Shown here: positions 46,066-55,420 of the stretch, in pieces
Position numbering within the stretch: the first letter of the stretch is position 1
How the letters are laid out: every line of letters begins with the position of its first letter
Assembly: GCF_003337275.1 (NCBI RefSeq)
Contig: NZ_QPJQ01000019.1
Span: forward strand, 1-64,000
Source: Marinomonas foliarum
GTDB taxonomy: Bacteria; Pseudomonadota; Gammaproteobacteria; Pseudomonadales; Marinomonadaceae
Direction: 5' to 3'
DNA length: 64,000 bases
Position numbers and translations under genes: made by a program
The notes under the pieces: model-generated
Seen by the model: only the letters and a program-made list of their open reading frames with translations
Told to the model about the DNA's origin: nothing
Database searches by the model: none

Positions 46066-46938
46066 TTATAATGGTCGTTGTCCAGCTAGGCTCACACGAT
46101 GTAAGTCGCGAACTTCGGTTTCTGGAAAGGCGGTACGAGAATGTGCCGTTGAACGATTATCCCAAAGAACAATGTCGCCAACTTGCCACTGATGCTCATA
46201 ACGATATTCATCCTTAAAAGTATGGGCACGCAGTTTTTCAATTAAAATACGACCTTCTTCCAACGATAGCTCAGGTATCTCAACTTCAGTATCTTTACTA
46301 ATGTACAAAATCTTTTTTCCGCTCTCAGGATGGGTCGTCACAACTGGATGGGCAAAAGACAAACCTTTAGGCGGATTGGCAGGATCTCGGTAACGAGGAC
46401 GCACAGGCTCACCTTGACGTAAAAACGGATTATAAGTAATCAAAGTTAACTTGCTGATACGCTCTTTGGTTTCCTCATCAAGCGTTTCCCAAGCACGATT
46501 TAAATTGTACCAAGAGGTATCGCCGCCAATACTGGGAACTTGTAATGCATATAAAAACGATGCTTTAGAAGGACGCGGTGTCCATTGATGATCTATGTGT
46601 GGAGATAATTCACCAGACCCTGTGTAACCACCAGCCTGATTTGAAACAGGAACAACGGCAGGTGCAACACCTTGCGTATTAGAAGCTAAAACAGGAACGT
46701 CTAATGGCGGATGAAAAACATCACCAAAATAAGTAGCAAAGTTAAATAACTGTTCATCTGTTAGATTCTGACCTTTAAAAATCAAAATATGATGCTCATT
46801 CCAAATCTGGCTTAATGTTTTAAACTGACTTGAACTTAGCGGCAGTCTCAAATCAATGCCATTCACCACAGCGCCTAAGGCACTTCCTGTCGCTAAAAAT
46901 TTAAAGTGAGGGCTTATTTGTAGTGCTGAATTATTCAT
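46066..46938 (-). CDS. TauD/TfdA-family 2-oxoglutarate-dependent dioxygenase
   Basis: Fe(II)/2-oxoglutarate dioxygenase, 290 aa, of the taurine/alkylsulfonate group. Seen: NEHHILIFKGQNLTDEQLF near residue 40, the metal-binding HxD in SPHIDHQWTPRP, the distal His in RDLHRVSLAG at the C-terminus, and Arg nearby for 2-oxoglutarate. Expected to release sulfite from an alkyl sulfonate or sulfate; the exact substrate is unknown. AAGGAG precedes the ATG. It is transcribed after the FMN reductase gene (10-bp gap), from the sigma-54 element at 47599-47615. Confidence 0.86.
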   Translation of the reverse strand: MNNSALQISPHFKFLATGSALGAVVNGIDLRLPLSSSQFKTLSQIWNEHHILIFKGQNLTDEQLFNFATYFGDVFHPPLDVPVLASNTQGVAPAVVPVSNQAGGYTGSGELSPHIDHQWTPRPSKASFLYALQVPSIGGDTSWYNLNRAWETLDEETKERISKLTLITYNPFLRQGEPVRPRYRDPANPPKGLSFAHPVVTTHPESGKKILYISKDTEVEIPELSLEEGRILIEKLRAHTFKDEYRYEHQWQVGDIVLWDNRSTAHSRTAFPETEVRDLHRVSLAGQRPL

Positions 46939-46948
46939 GATTAACTCC

Positions 46949-47533
46949 TTATAATAATGCCAAACGGAAATGGTAGGTTTCAGATGCCGCGCTCAACCCA
47001 GAGCTAAAAGACTGTTCAATTGCTGTCGCCGCTTGCTTGAGTCGTGTTTTTAGTTCTACGGACTCAATATGGTAACTACCATCTTCGCGTTTTTGGATCT
47101 CGCTATCCGTGGCGTAAACAGTGGGGATAAATCGTTCTGCCTTAAGGCTAGATATGATGGGATGTAGAGCGTTATCGACAGCGAGAAGATGAGCTGCACT
47201 CCCACCAGACGCTACTGATAATACTGTTTTTCCCTTCAAAGCATTTTCTGGAAGCACATCAATTAAGGATTTCAAAAAGGCAGATATAGATGCCTTGTAA
47301 ACTGGCGTGGCGGTAATGATTCCATCAGCCTCAACAATCTTACGAGTCAAGTCTTGTATGCTTTTATCTTTAAAGTCTGCTCTCAATAACGCTTTTTCAC
47401 TGATATCATCAATGGATATTTGTTCTACACTATAATGCGCAGATGTCAGGTGTTGCACGACTTCATGTGCTAAAGCTGTCGAACGGGATTTGCTGTTTGG
47501 GCTCCCTAGCAGCAATACAATTTTTTTACTCAT
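46949..47533 (-). CDS. NADPH-dependent FMN reductase (SsuE/MsuE-like)
   Basis: Flavodoxin-fold reductase, 194 aa, likely to supply FMNH2 to the flavin monooxygenase encoded at 41929. Seen: the flavin-binding LLLGSPNSKSRSTALAHEV loop at the N-terminus, and ATPVYKASISAFLKSLIDVLP near residue 78, matching SsuE/MsuE. Start: ATG at 47533 is preferred, since it begins at the flavodoxin fold and has AGGT seven bases upstream; an upstream ATG at 47578 adds 15 residues. The sigma-54 promoter at 47599 would start about 55 nt before it. It forms a two-gene operon with the dioxygenase. Confidence 0.85.
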   Translation of the reverse strand: MSKKIVLLLGSPNSKSRSTALAHEVVQHLTSAHYSVEQISIDDISEKALLRADFKDKSIQDLTRKIVEADGIITATPVYKASISAFLKSLIDVLPENALKGKTVLSVASGGSAAHLLAVDNALHPIISSLKAERFIPTVYATDSEIQKREDGSYHIESVELKTRLKQAATAIEQSFSSGLSAASETYHFRLALL

Positions 47534-47598
47534 AATAAGACCTAATTCCTCATAAAATACGTTATAAATATCATTCAACTAAGAACTAAGTCATGTTA

Positions 47599-47615
47599 TT
47601 GCAGTCTTTGTGCCA
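47599..47615 (-). promoter_or_regulatory. Sigma-54 promoter for the FMN reductase / dioxygenase pair
   Basis: Minus strand: TGGCACAAAGACTGCAA, with the invariant GG-N10-GC spacing and consensus TGGCAC. Transcription would begin near 47588. An SfnR-like activator is encoded 6 kb away at 40650. Confidence 0.72.
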
Positions 47616-47834
47616 AAAAAATTAATTCTTTAAAATCAAAAACTTATAATGTTAATTTGTTTTTTAACCATCTAATAAATAATAATTTCCAGCATAGTGG
47701 TGATATTTAAGCAGTGCTACCTTTACCCGTTCATTATTAATTACGAATAGCTTATACGATAATATTGGTTAAAAAACTCCCAAGATTCATCTAGTGTATT
47801 CCACTCTTACTCTATTTAATTTTTAGGAGGTTTT

Positions 47835-48680
47835 ATGTGCCAGTTATTTGCCCTCACTAGCTCATCGCCTGTATCTGCGGATTTCTCATTAAGAGGCTTT
47901 TTTCAGCGAGGCGGTAAGACAGGAGAACACAAAGATGGCTGGGGACTTGCCTTATTTAGTCGAGGTAAAGCCGATATACAAACGCATCAATCAGCCGCCT
48001 ATAATTGCCAACGAGCAAGTTACCTTTTAGAGACAAAGCCTAAGGCAACCACAGTAATAGCTCATATTCGCAAAGCCACAGAAGGTCACATATCACCAGA
48101 AAATACCCACCCTTTTGTACGTGAATTGTGGGGGGAAACATGGGCGTTTGCGCATAATGGTGACTTAAAAAACTACCATCCAGAAAATCAATCGATTTAT
48201 AAAACATTTGGTCAAACAGACAGTGAGCGTGCTTTTTGTTATTTATTTAATTGCCTAAAATCACGTTTTGAGCATAAGCCTGCAATTGGCATATTAGCTG
48301 AATATATTAAAATGCTTAGCAAAGAGATCAGCCAACATGGTACGTTCAATTTTCTTCTGAGTAATGGAACCATTCTTTTAGCCCATTGCACGACCGAGCT
48401 TTATTGGACGCAACGAGCCTTCCCTTACGGTCGCCTTGAATTGTTAGATACTCAACTTTCTATTGACCTTTCGGAACTTAATGATAAAAAGGAAACCATG
48501 ATAGTTATTGCAACCAAGCCCTTAACTAAAGGAGAAGCTTGGTACCCCATGGGACGCGGGGAAATTCGTGCTTTTGAAAATGGGCACTTAGCCTATGAAT
48601 CCAAAATAAATACTCTATTTACTAAAGCGCCCTTTGATTGGGGAGTGGCTTGGCAATCAAGCCAAGTTATTATTTCCTGA
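47835..48680 (+). CDS. Class II glutamine amidotransferase (YafJ-like)
   Basis: Ntn-hydrolase-fold protein, 281 aa. Seen: MCQLFALTSSSP, where Cys2 becomes the N-terminal nucleophile, HKDGWGLALF, THPFVRELWG, AFAHNGDL and the QTDSERAFCYLF block, all as in the YafJ group of class II glutaminases. It has no synthetase domain, so the acceptor of the released ammonia is unknown. A strong AGGAGG ribosome site precedes the ATG. It stands between the organosulfur and urea regions and is convergent with the response-regulator gene. Confidence 0.87.
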   Translation: MCQLFALTSSSPVSADFSLRGFFQRGGKTGEHKDGWGLALFSRGKADIQTHQSAAYNCQRASYLLETKPKATTVIAHIRKATEGHISPENTHPFVRELWGETWAFAHNGDLKNYHPENQSIYKTFGQTDSERAFCYLFNCLKSRFEHKPAIGILAEYIKMLSKEISQHGTFNFLLSNGTILLAHCTTELYWTQRAFPYGRLELLDTQLSIDLSELNDKKETMIVIATKPLTKGEAWYPMGRGEIRAFENGHLAYESKINTLFTKAPFDWGVAWQSSQVIIS

Positions 48681-48724
48681 TTTATTACTTTCTTCAGGAA
48701 AACCTCACCCTTACCATGCTTATC

Positions 48725-49648
48725 TCAGCGCTCTGCGGATAAAACCCGCAATGCTACACCAGCAGCGGAAGTGCGGTTTTCGACACCGAGCTTGGGGAAG
48801 ATTTGCTCGAGGTGTTTATTAACCGTGCGCGGGCTCATTTCGAGAATTTCCGCGATTTCGCGGTTGGTTTTGCCATTGGCAATCCAGTGCAATACTTCCG
48901 ATTCTCTATCAGTCAAATCCAGTGCCTGCTTTAGTAATGCTGGCCCTGAGAGTTTATCGCCGTCTTCCAGCCTTAAAAGCACTTCTTTTTGCTCGGTGAC
49001 GCCCATCATTTTCAGCGCCAGAGGATAGTCCAAACCACTGAGTTTCAAGACATTTCCCAACTTTCCAACAGGCAAAGGGGGCTGATGAGCCAACCAAAGG
49101 CGTATTTGCAACGCCAATTGTGTGCTTTGCCACTCACTATTGGCCCGTGCTTTCGCAAGTAACGCGTACGTTTGCGGTGTGGCCCAAGTAATTTCACCGG
49201 CGTAATTGGTTGTCATTAAATATTGCCCCATGCTATCAAGGGCCGATTGCGCGTTGTTACTCAAACGCGCATTCGACAAATGCACACGCATGCGAGCAAT
49301 CAGTTCATTGGGTTGAATTGGCTTGGTGAGATAATCCACGCCGCCGGCTTCTAAGCCACGCACAATGTCATCAGTGTCGCTCAACCCCGTCATAAAAATA
49401 ACCGGAATCGATGCCAAGCTTTGCTCAGCTTTTAAAGCTCTGCAAGTTTCAAAACCATCCATATTTGGCATCATGGCATCCAGCAAAATAATGTCAGGAC
49501 GAATCCGTCGGGCAATGGTTAAGGCTTGTTTTCCTTCAAGTGCGACAAGCACATCCATATTAGCCGCTTCCAAGGTGTCATGAATTAGGCTCAACGCATC
49601 TGGCGAGTCGTCGACCACTAAAACAATGTCACTTTTATTACTCGGATT
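48725..49648 (-). CDS. LuxR-type response regulator
   Basis: DNA-binding response regulator, 307 aa. Seen: an N-terminal receiver domain with the acidic pair VVDDSPD, phospho-acceptor Asp57 (DIILLDAMMPNMDG), a conserved Lys in YLTKPIQPNEL, a linker of about 110 residues, and a C-terminal LuxR/FixJ helix-turn-helix (LTDRESEVLHWIANGKTNREIAEILEMSPRTVNKHLEQIF). The start ATG at 49648 overlaps the end of the kinase gene by 11 bases, so the two are coupled and form a two-component pair. Target genes are not shown; the adjacent urease genes are the best candidates. Confidence 0.9.
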   Translation of the reverse strand, partial: NPSNKSDIVLVVDDSPDALSLIHDTLEAANMDVLVALEGKQALTIARRIRPDIILLDAMMPNMDGFETCRALKAEQSLASIPVIFMTGLSDTDDIVRGLEAGGVDYLTKPIQPNELIARMRVHLSNARLSNNAQSALDSMGQYLMTTNYAGEITWATPQTYALLAKARANSEWQSTQLALQIRLWLAHQPPLPVGKLGNVLKLSGLDYPLALKMMGVTEQKEVLLRLEDGDKLSGPALLKQALDLTDRESEVLHWIANGKTNREIAEILEMSPRTVNKHLEQIFPKLGVENRTSAAGVALRVLSAER

Positions 49649-52600
49649 CATAATTAGGCTTCTCATTTACGTCGCTAGTGACGCGTGAATATTTCTGTAT
49701 ATAAAGCACAATCGCATCAAACTGAAAACTTTTGTACAAGCTCTCCAGTTGCTGTAAATGGCTCGGGTCAATGACATCTGTTTTAGCCAGCTGATTCAGC
49801 AAACCGCCGACGCCTTTTTTGTACCCCATTTCAGCAAATGCCATCAGCTCGCGGACACTTTCATGGTCTGGTATAGCAACTGTCTGCAGATCTAACGCTT
49901 CCAGTATATTTTCTTCACAGTGGTCTGTACCCCTTTCAACAACAGGTGCCACCACATCAACTTCCGTTTCTTGATACACCCACTCCAGCACTAGCCAGTT
50001 TTTAATGGCATCCAACAAATCACTATTGTTCACAGGCTTAACCAAATATTGATTAAACGCTGCTTGCTCATCTGGCTTACGTTGGTTCTCTTTGGCATCA
50101 GCCGACAACATAATAATTGGCGTACTGTAAGCTCGGTCACGTAGCAACTTAGCTAAACTCAACCCATTCATACCGGGCATGGAGACATCTAATACGAATA
50201 AATCTGGCGAGCAGGAATCCAGCTCATCCAAGCAAGCTTCAGCGTCGGAGGCTTCTAATACATTAAAACCCAACGGGACGAGAATATCAGATAGCAAACC
50301 ACGTACCACAGGATCATCTTCCACTACCATCAGAGTACGCTGATAGCCACGGTAACTTACGATGCGTTTGTATTCATAAGCAGAAGCATCTCCTTGGCTC
50401 ACCCAAGGTAGCATCAAGCTAACGCGAAATTCACTGCCTTCACCCACCACTGAATGCGCCTGCAAATCACCACCCATAATGTCCGTTAGCAGTTTCACTA
50501 TGGTCAAGCCCAAGCCTGTGCCAGGTAAATTGCCAGTACTGATGTCACGTACTCGCTCGAATGGATCAAATATGCGCTTTAAATGGCCTTCTTTAATGCC
50601 TACACCCGTATCTCGGATAACAAACTCGGCCACTTGATTACGATAATTAACTTCGAACAATACCGAACCTTTTGGCGTGTATTTCACGGCATTTGACAAC
50701 AGATTGATCAAAATTTGCCGCAAACGCTTTTCATCCGTTATGACATGTTGTGGCAATGGTGCGAGAATTTTTGACTGCAATTGAATGCCTTTGTCACGCG
50801 CCTGCATAGCAAACATGCTGTTTAGCTGATCGATTAATTTCGGTAAATCCACCGTATTGCGATATAGATCAAAACGCCCTGCTTCGATCTTGGAAATATC
50901 CAATAAACCTTCGATCAAATCTGCCAAATACAGACCACTGCGATGAATAATATCCAAGCCATTCTGGTGCCCAGAAGGCGTATTGGCCTTCTCAGATAAG
51001 AGCTGTGCATAGCCAATAATAGACTGCAGCGGTGTGCGTAACTCATGACTAATCCCGGTGAGATAACGACTTTTCGCTTCATTTGCACGCTCGGCTTGTT
51101 CTTTTGCCCCTTGCAAGGCACGGTCGGTTTCTTGGTGAGCATCAACTTCACGAATCAATTTTCTCGTTTGCCTATTAGACTCCTTCTGCGCCACCACACG
51201 ACTTTCATGAGCGAGAACAAACAACCATGATAAGACGCCAGAAACGATCAACAGAGTAAAGAACAGTGCCAACATAGTCTCTTTTAACAAGACTTCTTCA
51301 TTCAGCGATGTCGGTGCCATTTGCGTATAAATCAACATCATCAGTGCGGCATTGATAATATTGATTATTAGCAACAAAGAGGCAAAACGACCAAAGCGAG
51401 AGCTCAGCGCCTTAACGAGTCTCTTAGGTAAAAAAAGCTTTAAGAAATAGTCACTCTGCTGCCCAATGCTTGCCTGTGGTTTACAGCTATCTAAACAGCG
51501 TACATCTAAGGAGCAACACAAAGAACAAATCGGCTGCATGTAGGCAGAGCAAAAACTCATGTCTTCCGTTTCGAACGCATTCTCACAAATCCCACAAGTC
51601 AGAGTGACATACTTAGGGCTGTGTTGTTTTGCCAGCTCAATCATCGGAATCAATTCAGGGCTTTGGCGCGCTAGGTAATATTTACCCTTGGTGAGCCACG
51701 CAATCAGCGGCACAAACACAAAACACGAACCTAAGGATATAAAGTGACACAAGCTTTTCGCCACTTCACCAAAGACACCTAAATAACTCACTAAACCTAA
51801 CGTGGTCGCAATCAACATCGAGCCCGTTCCGACAGGGTTAATGTCGTATAAATGCGCGCGTTTAAACTCGACATAATTAGGGCTTAAACCCAACGGTTTG
51901 TTGATTAATAAATCCGCTGACAAGCTACCTAACCAACTCACCGCAGCGATGGCAAACACGCCTAAAATAGCGCTCAAAGCCTGATAAATCCCCAATTCCA
52001 TCAGCAATAATGCAATAGTTACGTTGAATACCAACCAGACAACACGACCGGGGTGAGAGTGAGTTAAGCGTGAGAAAAAATTCGACCAAGCAATAGAACC
52101 CGCATAGGCGTTGGTTAAATTGATTTTCATCTGGCAGATAAACACAAACACCGCCGCCAAAAGCAAAGCGGTGGTAGGCGATGTGGTTAAAAAGAAAAAG
52201 ATGCGCTGATACAAATAGGTTGGATCGGTGGCTTGTATCGCTGAAGCGCCATCGGAAATCGCCAAATAAGCCAAAAACGAACCCAATAGCATTTTGATGG
52301 CACCAATAAATACCCAACCCGGGCCCGCTAATACCAGCCAAAACCACCAGCGTCGGCGGTTTTGCTTGGTTTTAATGGGAAAAAAACGTAAGTAGTCGAC
52401 TTGCTCGCCAATCTGCGCCATTAAGGCAAACAAGACAGACGCTGCTGCGCCAAACAGAACCCAGTCAAAGTGCGTGCTTTGCGGCAAATCAGCTGGTGCA
52501 TATTGTGTCCAGCCTTCGAAGTTTTGGTATTCCTGCGTCACCACTACGCCAATCGCCGCTACTTGTAACACCAACCAAATCCACTGGGTACCGTTTTGAA

Positions 52601-53138
52601 AGCGACTAATAGCACGAATACCGTGTGTTACAATGGGAATAACAAATATGGCCGAGAGCGCATAACCCAAAGCCAAAGGAATGCCTAATAGAACCTCCAT
52701 TGCAGAGGCCAAAATAGCCGCCTCAATGGCAAAAAATATAAAGGTGAAGGTCGCGTAAATCAGAGAAGTAATGGTCGATCCGAGATAGCCAAAACCAGCG
52801 CCTCGGGTCAATAAATCTATGTCCAAACCATGCTTAGCGGAATAATAAGCAATGGGGAAACCCGTGACGAAAAACACCGCCAACACAGTGAGAATAGCTG
52901 CCACCGCGTTGGTAAAACCATACGCCAGAGTAATAACCGCAGCCAATCCCTCCAGAGCCAAAAACGCGGTAGCACCGAGCGCAGTATGACCAACACGCTC
53001 AATACTCATCGCATGGCCCTGCTTGGAGCCGTTGTCATGCCGAGAAGTGTAGCGTAGAGCGTAATCTTCCATGGTTTGATCGGCGACCCACTTATTGTAG
53101 TGGCGTCGCACTTTAAAGATCTTTTGTGCCGCCGTCAT
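49638..53138 (-). CDS. Hybrid histidine kinase with NCS1-permease-like N-terminus
   Basis: Membrane sensor kinase, 1166 aa. Seen: residues 1-490 form a multi-span domain resembling NCS1 nucleobase/cation symporters (about twelve segments, opening with HAMSIERVGHTALGATAFLA). A Cys-rich segment follows near 513-556 (CGICENAF, then PICSLCCSLDVRCLDSC), perhaps a zinc site; then two further membrane segments (about 585-660), a coiled coil, the HisKA box with His698 (SHELRTPLQ), an HATPase domain with GTGLGLTIVKLL, and a receiver with Asp984 (FVLDVSMPGMNG). The receiver is followed by an all-helical tail without a clear phosphotransfer His. Known: transporter-like sensors such as CbrA read nutrient flux. 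Being beside urease and upstream of its response regulator, it may sense urea or a purine that yields it. This is inference. Confidence 0.88.
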   Translation of the reverse strand: MTAAQKIFKVRRHYNKWVADQTMEDYALRYTSRHDNGSKQGHAMSIERVGHTALGATAFLALEGLAAVITLAYGFTNAVAAILTVLAVFFVTGFPIAYYSAKHGLDIDLLTRGAGFGYLGSTITSLIYATFTFIFFAIEAAILASAMEVLLGIPLALGYALSAIFVIPIVTHGIRAISRFQNGTQWIWLVLQVAAIGVVVTQEYQNFEGWTQYAPADLPQSTHFDWVLFGAAASVLFALMAQIGEQVDYLRFFPIKTKQNRRRWWFWLVLAGPGWVFIGAIKMLLGSFLAYLAISDGASAIQATDPTYLYQRIFFFLTTSPTTALLLAAVFVFICQMKINLTNAYAGSIAWSNFFSRLTHSHPGRVVWLVFNVTIALLLMELGIYQALSAILGVFAIAAVSWLGSLSADLLINKPLGLSPNYVEFKRAHLYDINPVGTGSMLIATTLGLVSYLGVFGEVAKSLCHFISLGSCFVFVPLIAWLTKGKYYLARQSPELIPMIELAKQHSPKYVTLTCGICENAFETEDMSFCSAYMQPICSLCCSLDVRCLDSCKPQASIGQQSDYFLKLFLPKRLVKALSSRFGRFASLLLIINIINAALMMLIYTQMAPTSLNEEVLLKETMLALFFTLLIVSGVLSWLFVLAHESRVVAQKESNRQTRKLIREVDAHQETDRALQGAKEQAERANEAKSRYLTGISHELRTPLQSIIGYAQLLSEKANTPSGHQNGLDIIHRSGLYLADLIEGLLDISKIEAGRFDLYRNTVDLPKLIDQLNSMFAMQARDKGIQLQSKILAPLPQHVITDEKRLRQILINLLSNAVKYTPKGSVLFEVNYRNQVAEFVIRDTGVGIKEGHLKRIFDPFERVRDISTGNLPGTGLGLTIVKLLTDIMGGDLQAHSVVGEGSEFRVSLMLPWVSQGDASAYEYKRIVSYRGYQRTLMVVEDDPVVRGLLSDILVPLGFNVLEASDAEACLDELDSCSPDLFVLDVSMPGMNGLSLAKLLRDRAYSTPIIMLSADAKENQRKPDEQAAFNQYLVKPVNNSDLLDAIKNWLVLEWVYQETEVDVVAPVVERGTDHCEENILEALDLQTVAIPDHESVRELMAFAEMGYKKGVGGLLNQLAKTDVIDPSHLQQLESLYKSFQFDAIVLYIQKYSRVTSDVNEKPNYESE

Positions 53139-53195
53139 AGAATCTCGTGCTTAGACGATAAAATGACGCTTTTTAGCTTAGGAGACAAAAATGAG

Positions 53196-53795
53196 TTAGG
53201 CAAAAGCAAGTACCAAACCCGCTAGCGCAATAGCAGAGCCACTAATGCGCGTCGCTAAAGGCGTACCAATTTTCGTCATCAGCTGACCAAAACCCAGACC
53301 AACCGCATGTAAGCCAGCCGTAGCCAAAGCAAAGCCCAACGCATATTGCAGACCATTGGCATTCAAAGGCATTTCCATACCGTGAGCGGCACCGTGGAAT
53401 AACGCAAAACCACCAGCAATCGCAGCACAAACTAAGGTTGGCAAACGTTTAGCAAACAATACCAAGACACCCAAAACGATAACGGACAATAGAATTCCTT
53501 GCTCAACGAATGGTACGTTCAAACCGGCCACGGCTAAGCCACCACCCAACAACATAGTCACGACAAACGCCGCAGGGATCGCCCACAAAGCGCGGCCACC
53601 GATGCTCGCCGCCCAAAGACCAATCGCCACCATGGCCAAAAGATGATCCAAACCGCCCATTGGGTGAGCAAATCCCGTCATAAAGCTAGAAGCTTGTTCA
53701 TGCCCCGGATGAGCAAACACGGAACCAGAAGCCAATACTGAAGCCGCTACCAACAAACCTTTTGTTTTCAATGCTCTTTCTTTCAACGCATTCAT
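53196..53795 (-). CDS. ureJ: HupE/UreJ family permease
   Basis: Small inner-membrane protein, 199 aa. Seen: a signal-like N-terminus, the metal-binding HPGHEQ sequence, FAHPMGGLDHLLAMVAIGLWA, and HGAAHGMEMP, the pattern of the HupE/UreJ nickel-permease family, with about six membrane segments. It probably supplies nickel for urease and is the last gene of the urease group (ureG lies 70 bp upstream). Known: family members act as nickel or cobalt transporters; direct proof is lacking here. Confidence 0.88.
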   Translation of the reverse strand: MNALKERALKTKGLLVAASVLASGSVFAHPGHEQASSFMTGFAHPMGGLDHLLAMVAIGLWAASIGGRALWAIPAAFVVTMLLGGGLAVAGLNVPFVEQGILLSVIVLGVLVLFAKRLPTLVCAAIAGGFALFHGAAHGMEMPLNANGLQYALGFALATAGLHAVGLGFGQLMTKIGTPLATRISGSAIALAGLVLAFA

Positions 53796-53865
53796 AATTT
53801 TTCTCCTAATATTTCGTAAACCTGAACTTAATACTTCCCAACGACGTTACGAGCACAGTAGCCAT

Positions 53866-54507
53866 TTAAACGACAGCTTTCGCTGCAGGTATTTCTTTTG
53901 CTTCCAACATCCCTTCAGACACAATGATCTGAATAATCTCATCCAAGCCTTGGGCTTTTTTGAGATTCGAAAAGATAAACGGACGATCACCTCGTTGAGT
54001 CTTGGCGTCGTGCGCCATCACATCCAAAGACGCACCAACCAAAGGCGCTAAATCAGTTTTATTAATAATCAACAAATCCGATTTCGTAATACCAGGACCG
54101 CCTTTACGAGGAATCTTGTCACCTGCAGAAACGTCAATAACATAAATGGTAAAATCGGATAACTCTGGGCTAAAGGTCGCACTCAAGTTGTCGCCACCAC
54201 TTTCCACAAACACCACATCCAATTCGCCATGACGCTCTAGCAATTGATCAATCGCCGCCAAGTTCATTGATGCATCTTCACGAATCGCCGTGTGCGGACA
54301 ACCACCTGTCTCCACTCCCAAGATACGGTCCGCATCCAAGGCTTCATGCTGGGTTAAGAACTTCGCATCTTCTTGGGTATAAATATCATTGGTCACCACG
54401 GCAATGTTGTAATAGTCACGCATCGCGCTACATAAAGAACGCAGCAACGCGGTTTTACCTGATCCTACTGGACCACCCACACCAATTCGTAAGGTTTGTT
54501 TTTTCAT
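53866..54507 (-). CDS. ureG: Urease accessory GTPase UreG
   Basis: SIMIBI-class GTPase that drives nickel insertion into urease with UreD/F/E. Seen: 213 aa, Walker [12 protein letters not shown], the nickel-binding CPH motif in [14 protein letters not shown], switch motif [13 protein letters not shown], and NKTDLA for guanine recognition. Normal family length. A 220-bp gap holding a REPIN-like element separates it from ureF, which may weaken or split transcription. Confidence 0.95.
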   Translation of the reverse strand: MKKQTLRIGVGGPVGSGKTALLRSLCSAMRDYYNIAVVTNDIYTQEDAKFLTQHEALDADRILGVETGGCPHTAIREDASMNLAAIDQLLERHGELDVVFVESGGDNLSATFSPELSDFTIYVIDVSAGDKIPRKGGPGITKSDLLIINKTDLAPLVGASLDVMAHDAKTQRGDRPFIFSNLKKAQGLDEIIQIIVSEGMLEAKEIPAAKAVV

Positions 54508-54600
54508 ACTAGGTTCCTTTTAAAAATAAATTCGAAATCTTATGGTTGTTATTTCCACTCGCAAAACTACAAAACCAAAATACATACATGAACCAAACAC

Positions 54601-54713
54601 GTAGGCCGGATGAATCGAGGGACGAAGATGTAATCCGGCGTTTAGAGGTGGTTAAAGCGCAAGGCACACCATACAACGCCTGATTACGGTCGTACCTCCC
54701 TCATCAGGCCTAC
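54601..54713. repeat. REPIN/BIME-like inverted pair of REP units
   Basis: Two units of about 42 nt face each other. Left: GTAGGCCGGATGA to AATCCGGCGTT (54601-54642); right, read on the other strand: GTAGGCCTGATGA to TAATCAGGCGTT (54713-54673). Each unit folds by itself (GCCGGAT/ATCCGGC and GCCTGAT/ATCAGGC), and the pair folds together. It lies between ureF and ureG. Similar to REPINs or BIMEs of other gammaproteobacteria; other copies in the genome are expected but cannot be seen here. Confidence 0.7.
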
Positions 54714-54727
54714 AAAATAAAATACAC

Positions 54728-55420
54728 CTAAGACCGAAATAGCCGTGAGTATTGTGTTTCATGCTGAGCACTGGCTATGGCAATGGCCGGTAGGCCTGCG
54801 CCAACACGGTCTTCTTCAATGGTTAATGACATGGCAATGGCGTGTCGAATGTCTGTCTGTAATTCTCCTAACAATTCTTGTGCTTGGGTTTGCCCAAGGG
54901 GAACCAGCTTGGTAGCGGCGGCAATTTGGTTCTCCAACCAAGACCAAGCAAAACCGAGTGAAGCAAGATCTATTTTCACCCCCCAATAATTGGCTGCAAT
55001 AGCAAATAAGGTGACAAAGCTCATCTCGTCTAAACGCTTAAACGGAGTGTCTATTTGCAGGCTGCCCATTAGACGAAACAAGGCTTCACCCATCGCAGTA
55101 TCATTCAGTCGCAGCTCTTTGGTTTCTCGGCAGGCCAGTACTAAATCATTCAGTTCAAATAATCTTTCTGTGTCTTGCCGCTTAGCGGCATCCATACATA
55201 ACCGCAGCACAGGTAAATCCACACGTGCTACCGACTGTTGCAACTGCAAGCTAATCCAGTCAGACACCTCAGCTTTGTTTTTTACCCAGCCTTGATCAAT
55301 GGCGTATTCCATGCTTTGAGAAAAAGCAAAGCCGCCCACAGGCAAACCGACGCTGCTTAACTGCAAAAGCCGCAGCAAGCTAATATCAGTGGTATCAATG
55401 TTAGTGGTGACTGTGCCCAT
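54728..55420 (-). CDS. ureF: Urease accessory protein UreF
   Basis: Helical accessory protein that acts with UreD and UreG in nickel delivery, 230 aa. Seen: LLQLSSVGLPVGGFAFSQSMEYAID near residue 20, typical of UreF, ELNDLVLACRETKELRLND and a C-terminal region ending in a short Arg-Ser tail. Start: ATG at 55420 with GGAG nine bases upstream; the longer reading to 55462 is unlikely. The start overlaps the last 20 bases of ureE. Confidence 0.92.
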   Translation of the reverse strand: MGTVTTNIDTTDISLLRLLQLSSVGLPVGGFAFSQSMEYAIDQGWVKNKAEVSDWISLQLQQSVARVDLPVLRLCMDAAKRQDTERLFELNDLVLACRETKELRLNDTAMGEALFRLMGSLQIDTPFKRLDEMSFVTLFAIAANYWGVKIDLASLGFAWSWLENQIAAATKLVPLGQTQAQELLGELQTDIRHAIAMSLTIEEDRVGAGLPAIAIASAQHETQYSRLFRS

